Positions 6,911-14,136 of a stretch of 16,053 nt of DNA are shown one piece after another. Within the stretch, counting starts at the first letter, position 1; every line of letters starts with the position of its first letter. Source of the stretch: Bacteriovoracaceae bacterium UBA1511 (GTDB lineage: Bacteria; Bdellovibrionota; Bacteriovoracia; Bacteriovoracales; Bacteriovoracaceae); NCBI GenBank assembly GCA_002323535.1, contig DCQT01000033.1, positions 103,692-119,744 of the forward strand. The letters are read 5' to 3'. The notes under the pieces are model-generated. The model was not told the DNA's origin. It made no database searches and worked only from the letters and a program-made list of their open reading frames with translations. The translations under genes and the position numbers were made by a program.

Positions 6911-7867
6911 TTAATCATTAATAATTATGCACCTACTTCTTATGCCATCAATTTCTTTTAGTTCTATAGAAGACTTAGAGCACTCCTCTAGGACTTTCTC
7001 ACACCTAGGAGCGAACTGGCAGCCAATCGGTCGCTGGTCAAGACTTGGGACTGTTCCTTTGATGCTAAAAAGCTCTTCTTGTTTCTTTGACATATTTGGT
7101 AGAGAGTTCAACAGTCCTTTAGTGTAAGGATGGCGGGGAGATGTTATCACCTGCTTGATGCCTCCTTCTTCAACTATTTCACCTGCATATAGCACCTGTA
7201 TTCGATCTGAAATTTGTGAGACGACTCCTAAATCGTGTGTGACAAATAAGATGGCCATATTATTTTCTGTTTGTATTTCTTTGAGAAGTTTTAAAATTTG
7301 TAATTGTATCGTTACATCGAGGGCAGTTGTAGGTTCGTCTGCAATGAGAACATCAGGGTTTCCCGCAATGGCCATAGCAATCATTACTCTTTGTGCCATG
7401 CCTCCGGAGAGTTCATGAGGGTAGCAAGATAGTCTTTTTTTTGGCGCCGGAATTCCAACTTTTTCAAGAAGGTCAATTGCCTTGGTGCGAACTCTTTCAA
7501 CTGATGAGCCCGGGTTAGCTTTTCGTATAACCTCCGCGAGCTGAAACTCTACAGTGAAACAGGGGTTTAATGCAGACATAGGATCTTGGAAGATGATACC
7601 AAAGTGGTCACCTCTCAAGAGCTGCCATTCTTTATCAGATATAGATTTAAGATCTTTGCCATTGAAGCTCAATTCATCAGCCTCAACAATTGCCTCTGGC
7701 GGGAGAAGCCCCATAATGGCCATATTGGTTATGCTTTTCCCGCAGCCCGATTCGCCCACAACACCAAGTGTCTCTCCTTTATCGACGCTGAAAGAAACAT
7801 TTCGAACGGCCGTCACAATCCCTTTTTTAGTTTTAAATTTTATTGTAAGGTTTTTTACAACTAGCAC
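6911..7867 (-). CDS. dppD: Dipeptide ABC transporter ATP-binding subunit DppD/OppD
   Basis: 318-residue ATPase of the peptide importer. Walker A GESGCGKS 38-45, Q-loop Q94, signature LSGGMAQ 153-159, Walker B VLIADE 173-178, H-loop H211. The C-terminal peptide-transporter extension contains C283, C289, C296 and C313, again the four-cysteine pattern of the [4Fe-4S] site described in Opp/Dpp ATPases (presence of the cluster here is inferred). It starts at GTG with AAGGGAT upstream, three bases after the dppC stop, so translation is probably coupled. It pairs with DppF as a heterodimer under the DppB/DppC permease. Confidence 0.93.
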   Translation of the reverse strand: MLVVKNLTIKFKTKKGIVTAVRNVSFSVDKGETLGVVGESGCGKSITNMAIMGLLPPEAIVEADELSFNGKDLKSISDKEWQLLRGDHFGIIFQDPMSALNPCFTVEFQLAEVIRKANPGSSVERVRTKAIDLLEKVGIPAPKKRLSCYPHELSGGMAQRVMIAMAIAGNPDVLIADEPTTALDVTIQLQILKLLKEIQTENNMAILFVTHDLGVVSQISDRIQVLYAGEIVEEGGIKQVITSPRHPYTKGLLNSLPNMSKKQEELFSIKGTVPSLDQRPIGCQFAPRCEKVLEECSKSSIELKEIDGIRSRCIIIND

Positions 7868-7870
7868 TTG

Positions 7871-8734
7871 TTATCCCTTTTTCAGTCTCGGGTCGAGAGC
7901 ATCTCTTAGTCCATCACCAAGTAGATTGAATGCGACAACGATTAATAAAATACAAATTCCGGGAAGTGTGACCTGCCACGGGTTACTTTCAATAAAAGGT
8001 CTCGCATCAGAGAGCATTATACCCCACTCTGATGTAGGAGGTTGCGCCCCAAGTCCTAAGAAACCTAAAGCTGCAGCGTTAAGAATCCCATCACTAAAGC
8101 CTAGTGTGCATTGAATTATAAGTGGGGCACTACAGTTGGGAAGAATTTCAAGAAACATAATTCTAAAGTCACCTGCCCCAAAAACTCTCGCTGCCATGAC
8201 GTAATCTTTTTGTTTTTCTTCAATCACTCCTGCGCGCACAATTCTAGTGAAAGCTGGCACCGAAACAATCGCCACTGCCATAACTGCATTGACTAGCCCT
8301 GGACCCAATATTGAGACAATAACAATCGCAAGTAATATTGATGGTAATGCCATCAAAATATCCATTGAGCGCATAATTAATTTATCGACTTTTCCCCCAT
8401 AGTATCCAGAAATAAGACCGAGAGTAAGACCTAAAGATGCTGAGACTAAAACAACAAAGAAACCAATAAATAAACTTAGGCGTGCTCCGTGAAGTAACCT
8501 TGTTAGAGTATCTCTACCCATGTCATCTGTCCCTAGTAGGTGAAAGGAGGAACCACTATGGGACCAAAGCGGTGGAAGACGTAATGATTCTGTTAGCTCA
8601 GAAGGTGAAAACGGTGAAATGATTGGCCCAAAAATGGCCAACACTATAAAAAAAAGACAGATGAATAATCCGATTAGAGCACCCTTATTTTGTGCTAACT
8701 CTGACCACAGGAGCTTTATTTTATTTTCTTCCAT
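7871..8734 (-). CDS. dppC: Dipeptide ABC transporter permease DppC
   Basis: 287-residue inner-membrane permease. A cytoplasmic N-terminus and first helix (about 19-39) lead to the periplasmic segment with HLLGTDDMGRD (65-75), characteristic of DppC/OppC, and then five more predicted helices. The cytoplasmic coupling loop that contacts the ATPases is the EAA-type motif around A181-P199 (AARVFGAG ... EILP). Its ATG overlaps the dppB stop by one base (TAATG). The length and ending (DALDPRLKKG) are normal for the family. Confidence 0.94.
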   Translation of the reverse strand: MEENKIKLLWSELAQNKGALIGLFICLFFIVLAIFGPIISPFSPSELTESLRLPPLWSHSGSSFHLLGTDDMGRDTLTRLLHGARLSLFIGFFVVLVSASLGLTLGLISGYYGGKVDKLIMRSMDILMALPSILLAIVIVSILGPGLVNAVMAVAIVSVPAFTRIVRAGVIEEKQKDYVMAARVFGAGDFRIMFLEILPNCSAPLIIQCTLGFSDGILNAAALGFLGLGAQPPTSEWGIMLSDARPFIESNPWQVTLPGICILLIVVAFNLLGDGLRDALDPRLKKG

Positions 8735-9750
8735 TATTTAATTTTCCCTCTCATTTTTGGGTTTACCCAGGCGTATAGGAGGTCAACGATAAGATTTATT
8801 GAAATAATCATGACAGCAATTATTAACACACCACCTTGAATCACTGGGTAGTCTCTCGCTGTAATACTAGCGACTAACCATTTTCCAATCCCAGGCCATG
8901 AAAATATTGTTTCAGTTAGAATCGCTCCAGTAATGATGCTACCAAACATTAATCCTACAACAGTCACTATTGGGACTAAGGCATTTCTTAAAGCGTGGAT
9001 AAAAACGACTCTTTTTATGGCCAAGCCCTTCGCTTTTGCTGTTCTTATATAGTCCTGTCCTAGTACCTCAAGCATACTAGATCTTGTCATCCTAGCAATT
9101 ACCGCAAGAGGAATAGTGCCCATTGCAATGGCCGGCAGTACTAGACTTTTAGCCGCGCTAATAAACGCTTCAATTCCATCCTCACTCAATAAAGAGTCGA
9201 TCAGCATGAAGCCCGTGACCGTATCTACATCATACATAAAACTTATTCTGCCGCTTACTGGAGTAAGGCCTAGCTGAACAGAAAAGACGAGAATTAAAAT
9301 AAGTCCCCACCAAAAAATAGGCATAGAGTAACCTACGAGACTTGTTCCCATTAAAAAATAATCAAGAAATGTTTTTCGCTTTAAAGCGGCGATAACTCCT
9401 ATTGGAATACCAAGCGTAATCGCAAAAAATAAGGCAACTAAACCAAGTTCAAATGTTGCACCAAAGCGATCAGAAAACTCATCAATTACTTCTCTTTTTG
9501 AGACGATGGATTTTCCAAGGTTTCCCCTTACGGCATTTTTTACAAATGTAAAATATTGCATGTGCATTGGTTGATCGAGTCCAAGTTTTGATTTCATTTC
9601 TTGATAGACCTCTGGGCTTGCACCACGCTCTCCAAGCATAAGCATTACGGGGTCTCCCGGAACCATTCTTACCAAAAAGAATGAGATTAGTGTTACCCCA
9701 AAAAGAGTTGGTAGAAAATCAAGAACTCGTTTTAGAAGATATTGTCCCAT
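8734..9750 (-). CDS. dppB: Dipeptide ABC transporter permease DppB
   Basis: 338-residue inner-membrane permease, partner of DppC. The N-terminus MGQYLLKRVLDFLPTLFGVT and VRMVPGDP (28-34) are typical of DppB/OppB. The EAA-type coupling loop spans about T237-P260 (TAKAKG ... HALRNALVP). The C-terminus ends WVNPKMRGK, as is usual in the family. Six membrane helices are expected, and hydrophobic segments fit. The ATG overlaps the dppA stop by one base, and the stop overlaps the dppC start by one base, so dppA-B-C form a translationally coupled string. Confidence 0.94.
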   Translation of the reverse strand: MGQYLLKRVLDFLPTLFGVTLISFFLVRMVPGDPVMLMLGERGASPEVYQEMKSKLGLDQPMHMQYFTFVKNAVRGNLGKSIVSKREVIDEFSDRFGATFELGLVALFFAITLGIPIGVIAALKRKTFLDYFLMGTSLVGYSMPIFWWGLILILVFSVQLGLTPVSGRISFMYDVDTVTGFMLIDSLLSEDGIEAFISAAKSLVLPAIAMGTIPLAVIARMTRSSMLEVLGQDYIRTAKAKGLAIKRVVFIHALRNALVPIVTVVGLMFGSIITGAILTETIFSWPGIGKWLVASITARDYPVIQGGVLIIAVMIISINLIVDLLYAWVNPKMRGKIK

Positions 9751-11327
9751 TACTTCATTTCCACATCAGTGAAGATATCTCCTCCAAGTGGGTCAATAGT
9801 GTAACCGTTAACTTTTTTACTCATTGCTCTGTAAACTTTTGAATGAACAATTGGAACCCATGGAACTTCTTTATGAAAAATTTCTTGTGCTTTTTTGTAG
9901 AGTTTCTCTCTTTCTTTTTGCGCGAATACTTTTCGCGCTTTTTCAACAAGTTCATTAAATTTTTTGTTACACCATAGTGCTACGTTTGACCCCGCTTTTA
10001 CACCCTGGCATCCAAGAAGGACATGCAAGAAGTTATCAGGATCTCCGTTATCACCAGTCCAGCCAAGTTGTATTAATGAGTGCTCCCCATTTCTTGATTT
10101 TGAAAGGTAGGTTGGCCAATCATAAGTGACGAGTTTAATTTTGATCCCAATTTTAGCAAGATCTGCTTGCATCATTTCACCCATCTTTTTTCCCGCAGGG
10201 TTATATGGCCTAGATACTGGGAGGGTCCAAAGCTCTGTTTCAAAACCTTGTTCAAGTCCAGCTTGCTTTAAAAGATTTTTTGCCTCTTTGATATTAAGCG
10301 AATGCTGTTTTATGTTTTGGTTATAAGACCACATCGTCGGTGGGATTGGGTTTTTTGCGGAAATAGCATTACCTCTATATATTGCATTGATATAAGCATC
10401 TTTGTTTAAAGCAAGGTTAATTGCTTTTCGAACCCGAACATCATTGAAAGGTTTTTTTGTCGTATTCATCGCAAGGTAAGCGACATTTAAGCCAGAGGCC
10501 TCTTGAACCATTAGGTCTTTATTTTTTCTCATTGACTCTAAGTCTGATGGGTTAGGTTCAATCATTAAATGACATTCACCAGTTTTTAATTTTTGATAAC
10601 GAACGGATGCGTCTGGAGTAATGCTGAAGACGAGTTTTTTAATTTTAGGGGCACCTTTAAAGTAGTTCTTATTTACGTTGTACCTAATGAGCGTATCTTT
10701 TTTATATTTTTTAAAAATATATGGGCCAGTTCCTACCGGGTAGTGATCAATTCTTTCTTTCTCTCCTTTAGTCACTAGAGTGTCAGCGTACTCCTTGGAT
10801 AGAATACTCATAAAGCTCATGGCAAGGTTGGCGAGAAATGGAGCATTTGGTTCATTTAATGTAATTTTAATTTGGTGCTCTCCGGTCTTCTCAATTGATC
10901 TGAGCAGCTCGCTCATTCCCATTGATTCCCAATATTGATAACTCCCTCCGTTAACAAGGTGATAGGGGTGGTCTTTTTTTAGTTGTCTATTGAAAGAGAA
11001 TATTACGTCATCAGAATTGAGTTTTCTTGATGGTGAAAAGTATTTTGTTTGATGAAAGGAAATGTCATCTCTCAGGTTGAAAGTAAAAACCTTTCCGTCC
11101 TTTGAAATATCCCAGCTTTTTGCAATACCAGGTTCAATCTCAGTAGAGCCTCTTTTGAATTCGACAAGGCGGTTGTATATGGGATGAGCGGACGCATTGT
11201 TTGATGTTCCGTCAGTAGTAATTTGTGGATTAAATGCACTTGGACTTCCTTCAGAACAATAGACAAATACGTTTGCCTTAATCGCCGTTGAAAAAATAAG
11301 AACCGTGGTAAAAATTAAATTTTTCAT
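9750..11327 (-). CDS. dppA: Periplasmic dipeptide-binding protein DppA
   Basis: 525-residue substrate-binding protein (SBP family 5) that captures peptides in the periplasm. The signal peptide runs to about A18 (FSTAIKA, then NVFVYC), with no lipobox. GWTGDNGDPDNF (422-433) is the DppA-type motif that contacts the peptide amino terminus. C24, C252, C440 and C453 agree well with the two disulfide pairs of E. coli DppA (mature positions 6, 234, 422 and, slightly shifted, 435), supporting DppA over OppA. Known DppA proteins accept di- and tripeptides, and in E. coli also murein tripeptide and haem, but which of these applies here is not visible. The ATG has AAGGGA upstream. It is the first gene of dppABCDF. 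Confidence 0.93.
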   Translation of the reverse strand: MKNLIFTTVLIFSTAIKANVFVYCSEGSPSAFNPQITTDGTSNNASAHPIYNRLVEFKRGSTEIEPGIAKSWDISKDGKVFTFNLRDDISFHQTKYFSPSRKLNSDDVIFSFNRQLKKDHPYHLVNGGSYQYWESMGMSELLRSIEKTGEHQIKITLNEPNAPFLANLAMSFMSILSKEYADTLVTKGEKERIDHYPVGTGPYIFKKYKKDTLIRYNVNKNYFKGAPKIKKLVFSITPDASVRYQKLKTGECHLMIEPNPSDLESMRKNKDLMVQEASGLNVAYLAMNTTKKPFNDVRVRKAINLALNKDAYINAIYRGNAISAKNPIPPTMWSYNQNIKQHSLNIKEAKNLLKQAGLEQGFETELWTLPVSRPYNPAGKKMGEMMQADLAKIGIKIKLVTYDWPTYLSKSRNGEHSLIQLGWTGDNGDPDNFLHVLLGCQGVKAGSNVALWCNKKFNELVEKARKVFAQKEREKLYKKAQEIFHKEVPWVPIVHSKVYRAMSKKVNGYTIDPLGGDIFTDVEMK

Positions 11328-11339
11328 CTTTTTTCCCTT

Positions 11340-11365
11340 AAAAAAAGTTGAACCTAAAGTTTAAC
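11340..11365 (-). terminator. Weak hairpin with T-tract between sfsA and dppA
   Basis: Minus-strand GTTAAAC, a 5-base loop, and GTTCAAC form a 7-bp stem with one mismatch, followed by seven T (plus-strand 11340-11346). It overlaps the sfsA stop codon and lies just before the dppA ribosome binding site. It is short and AT-rich, so it may only attenuate read-through from sfsA into dppABCDF. Confidence 0.35.
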
Positions 11366-12070
11366 TGGAATTGATTTAGTAATTGTAGTTTCTTTCTCAC
11401 TTAAAGAACACCTGTAAGCGAGAATTTTAACCCCTGCCTCTTCCGCTTTTTTAAGAAGGTCCGCATAAACGGGATCAATTTCACTGGCAGGAGAAAAAGA
11501 GTTTACGTCTTCTCGAGAGACGACAAAAAGCATCGCTGCCTCATGGCCTTGATTTCTTATTTGAATGAGCTCGTTTAAGTGTTTTTGTCCCCTGGTGCTC
11601 ACTCCATCTGGAAACAAGGCAACATTGTCACTCCAAAGAGTCACATTTTTAACTTCGACGTAGCACTTTCTTTTTGCTTCTTTATATTTTTTTTCTTCTC
11701 CATCAAATAACAACATGTCAATGCGACTATCACCCACCTTAACCTCTGGTCTTATGTGTTCGTAGCCAACAAGCTCTTTGATTTTTCCATTTTTAACTGC
11801 TTCGAAGGCAATGTGATTGGTGCGGGAAGTATTAACATTGATCCAGGTTTTTCCATTACTTGTCATTTCCAGAGTAAATTTGAGCTTTCTTTTTGGATCG
11901 TCTGACTTACTAAGAAGAACTGGCCAGTCTTTTTCCCAACAAGTTTTCATACTTCCAGTGTTTGGAGTGTGTGCAGTGATAAGTTCTCCGTTTTCTAAAG
12001 TGACATCAGCTAGAAACCGTTTGTACCTTTTTTGAATTTTTCCGTGGTAGAGAGGTTTTTGAAATTCCAT
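11354..12070 (-). CDS. sfsA: SfsA family protein (sugar fermentation stimulation protein A, nuclease fold)
   Basis: 238 residues, the usual SfsA length. The N-terminal OB-like part carries RYKRFLADV (15-23) and HTPNTGSM (34-41). The C-terminal PD-(D/E)XK nuclease-like domain has D118 in DSRID, then E139 and K141 in VEVKNVTL, then FPDGVSTRGQKHL. In E. coli, SfsA was named for effects on maltose metabolism and is described as a DNA-binding or nuclease-like protein; its role here is unknown. The ATG has AAGGA upstream. It lies 26 bases upstream of dppA on the same strand and is divergent from pyrE. Confidence 0.92.
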   Translation of the reverse strand: MEFQKPLYHGKIQKRYKRFLADVTLENGELITAHTPNTGSMKTCWEKDWPVLLSKSDDPKRKLKFTLEMTSNGKTWINVNTSRTNHIAFEAVKNGKIKELVGYEHIRPEVKVGDSRIDMLLFDGEEKKYKEAKRKCYVEVKNVTLWSDNVALFPDGVSTRGQKHLNELIQIRNQGHEAAMLFVVSREDVNSFSPASEIDPVYADLLKKAEEAGVKILAYRCSLSEKETTITKSIPVKL

Positions 12071-12135
12071 AATTCCTTGCCTGTTGTGGGGATAAAGGGC
12101 AATATTTTGTATAACTTATGTGAGGAGCGGTGTCC
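12071..12135. promoter_or_regulatory. Divergent sfsA/pyrE intergenic region and pyrE start signals
   Basis: Rightward, TTGCCT (12077-12082), 17 bases, then CAATAT (12100-12105) is a possible pyrE promoter. TATAAC-like sequence near 12110 is too close to the ribosome binding site to serve well. GAGGAG at 12122-12127 decides the pyrE start: it is 8 bases from the ATG at 12136 but only 2 bases from the GTG at 12130. No clear leftward promoter for sfsA is visible. Confidence 0.35.
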
Positions 12136-12744
12136 ATGAATCAGTCTTTGGTAAATGAGCTAATTGAGCTAGGGGCGATACAATTTAATTTTGAAGAAGG
12201 CTTCACCTATGCGTCCGGAAAAGTGGGTCCTATTTATTGTGATACTCGGAAAATTGTTGGAGATCCAAAAGTTAGAGATATTTTTGTTAGCTCTTTGGTG
12301 CAAAGTGTTGATAAATTAGATGGGGTAGATGCGGTAGGGGCAATGGCCACAGGCGCGATCAGTCTTGGGGCAATTCTTGCAGACCGGTTAGACCTTCCAT
12401 TTTTTTATGTTCGCTCTGTTGCAAAGAGTTATGGTAAAAATAACCAAATTGAGGGACTGGATACGAGCAAAAGAGGAGTGAGGAAAGTAATTTTATTTGA
12501 AGACCTCATAAATTCAGGTGGAAGTGTCGCCAAGGGGGCGAGTGCAGTTAAAAAAGCTGGTTATGATTTGATTCATATACTAAGTCTCGTTGATTATAGC
12601 TTTCAAAAGTCAAAAGATGCGCTGCGCTGTTTTTGTCCATTTAGTTCATTAATAGATTTTGAGACCATAATTTCCTCCATTCCAGCGGAAGAAAGTGACA
12701 AAAAAAATAAATTAGTTTCCTGGCACAAAGAGTTTTATAATTAA
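12136..12744 (+). CDS. pyrE: Orotate phosphoribosyltransferase
   Basis: 202 residues from the ATG at 12136. It makes orotidine 5'-monophosphate from orotate and PRPP in pyrimidine synthesis, in the cytoplasm. The PRPP-binding loop is VILFEDLINSGGS (about 118-130), with ED where the family often has DD. The flexible loop with catalytic lysines is RSVAKSYGKNNQIEG (93-107). The N-terminal FTYASGKVGPIYCDTR matches the substrate-binding segment. The in-frame GTG at 12130 is rejected as the start because its spacing from GAGGAG is too short. No other pyr gene is adjacent. Confidence 0.92.
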   Translation: MNQSLVNELIELGAIQFNFEEGFTYASGKVGPIYCDTRKIVGDPKVRDIFVSSLVQSVDKLDGVDAVGAMATGAISLGAILADRLDLPFFYVRSVAKSYGKNNQIEGLDTSKRGVRKVILFEDLINSGGSVAKGASAVKKAGYDLIHILSLVDYSFQKSKDALRCFCPFSSLIDFETIISSIPAEESDKKNKLVSWHKEFYN

Positions 12745-12849
12745 CAAGTTATTTGAGTTATGTGTAGTAAAGTTCCATTTGAAAATGTGTCAACTTTTCA
12801 TTAAAAAGAACCTTATATTTAGCTGAAATTTTATTAAGGAGTCTGTGTT
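12745..12849 (+). promoter_or_regulatory. gltA upstream region with possible promoter
   Basis: 105 bases between pyrE and gltA. TATATT at 12814-12819 is a plausible -10 with a poor -35. TTGAAA at 12779-12784 with TAAAAA 17 bases on is an alternative. AAAGTT (12769-12774) and AACTTT (12792-12797) can pair around an inner CATT/AATG stem, a weak possible pyrE terminator without a good T-tract. AAGGAG at 12836-12841 is the gltA ribosome binding site. Confidence 0.3.
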
Positions 12850-14136
12850 ATGTCGGAAAAGGTAAATCTGTCTTATTGTGGAAATGAATACCAGTTACCA
12901 GTGATTAAGGGCTCAGAAAATGAGTTAGGAATAGATATATCTAAATTTAGAGCAGAGTCAAAAATGATCACTCTTGATACAGGTTTCGGTAACACTGGAA
13001 GCTGTCAGTCCTCTATTACTTTTCTGAATGGAGAGGAGGGGATCTTGAGATATCGTGGGTATCCTATTGAGCAACTTTCAGAGAGTGCTTCTTTCGAAGA
13101 AGTGTCTTTCTTACTTCTAAAAGGTGAGCTTCCAAACAAAGAAGAACTACAAAGATTTAAAAAGCTTATTGGGGAGTACAACAGTATTCCTGAGGGATTA
13201 ATTGAATCTATCAAAACTTTCCCAAAAGATGCTCATCCTATGGGCGTCCTTTCCTCATGCTTATCAATGATGCCAGCTTATTACCCTGAATATATTAAAA
13301 AAACAGATTTATGTGATGAGGAGATGGTTCAAAACATCGCTCAAATCATGGGGCAAATGAAATCGATTCTATCGACTTTTTATCGCCACTCCAAGGGGGA
13401 GGCGAATGTAAGCTCTGACTCCAGCCTTGGTTTTGCGGCGGATTTCTTACACATGCTTTTAAGTAAAGATGGTAAGGATGTTCCAGAGGAAGTTTCAAAA
13501 GCATTTGATACACTTTTAGTTCTTCATGCAGACCATGAGCAAAACTGTAGTGCGTCCGCGGTTAGAGTTGTTGGCTCATCAAAGGTTAATTTATTTGCTA
13601 CTGTTAGTGCGGGGGTTAACGCTCTTTGGGGACCTATTCATGGAGGTGCAAATCAAGCCGTTCTTGAAATGCTAGAGGCCATTCAGCAAGATGGTGGAGA
13701 CTATGAAAAGTATATTTTAAAGGCGAAAGACAAAAATGACCCATTTAGACTAATGGGATTTGGGCACCGCGTTTATAAAAAATTTGACCCGAGAGCAAGA
13801 ATTATTAAAAAAGCCTGCGACACAATTTTAGAAAAGTTAGGGGTAGAAGACCCTCTTCTCGATATAGCAAAAGGGCTTGAAAAAGTTGCTTTAGAAGACC
13901 CTTACTTTGTTGATAGACAGCTTTACCCAAATGTTGATTTTTACTCAGGGATTATTTATAGGGCCCTTGGAATTCCAACAAATATGTTTACCTGCATGTT
14001 CGCATTAGGGCGAGCTCCAGGTTGGATGGCCCAATGGCAGGAAATGAGAAGGGATCCTTCTTTTAAAATATCAAGACCTCGTCAGATTTATACAGGAAGA
14101 AAGGCAAGAAACTTTGTCGATATCGAGTCCAGATAA
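12850..14136 (+). CDS. gltA: Citrate synthase
   Basis: 428 residues, the length of the hexameric Gram-negative (type II) citrate synthases. It condenses oxaloacetate and acetyl-CoA to citrate at the entry to the TCA cycle. The catalytic triad is visible: H264 in GPIHGGANQ, H306 in FGHRVYK and D363 in NVDFYSG. YRGYPIEQL and the C-terminal SRPRQIYTGR are family hallmarks. It starts at ATG with AAGGAG eight bases upstream. A strong hairpin with six T begins 27 bases after the stop, inside the next reading frame. Type II enzymes are commonly inhibited by NADH, but the sequence alone does not establish that here. Confidence 0.96.
   Translation: MSEKVNLSYCGNEYQLPVIKGSENELGIDISKFRAESKMITLDTGFGNTGSCQSSITFLNGEEGILRYRGYPIEQLSESASFEEVSFLLLKGELPNKEELQRFKKLIGEYNSIPEGLIESIKTFPKDAHPMGVLSSCLSMMPAYYPEYIKKTDLCDEEMVQNIAQIMGQMKSILSTFYRHSKGEANVSSDSSLGFAADFLHMLLSKDGKDVPEEVSKAFDTLLVLHADHEQNCSASAVRVVGSSKVNLFATVSAGVNALWGPIHGGANQAVLEMLEAIQQDGGDYEKYILKAKDKNDPFRLMGFGHRVYKKFDPRARIIKKACDTILEKLGVEDPLLDIAKGLEKVALEDPYFVDRQLYPNVDFYSGIIYRALGIPTNMFTCMFALGRAPGWMAQWQEMRRDPSFKISRPRQIYTGRKARNFVDIESR

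Noticed and set aside
7554..8114. 186-codon open frame on the plus strand across dppD and dppC
   Set aside because: It is antisense to two well-supported transporter genes, has no recognisable domain or ribosome binding site, and reads as a shadow of their codon pattern.
12130..12135. GTG as the pyrE start, giving two extra residues
   Set aside because: It is only two bases from GAGGAG; the ATG at 12136 has normal spacing of eight.
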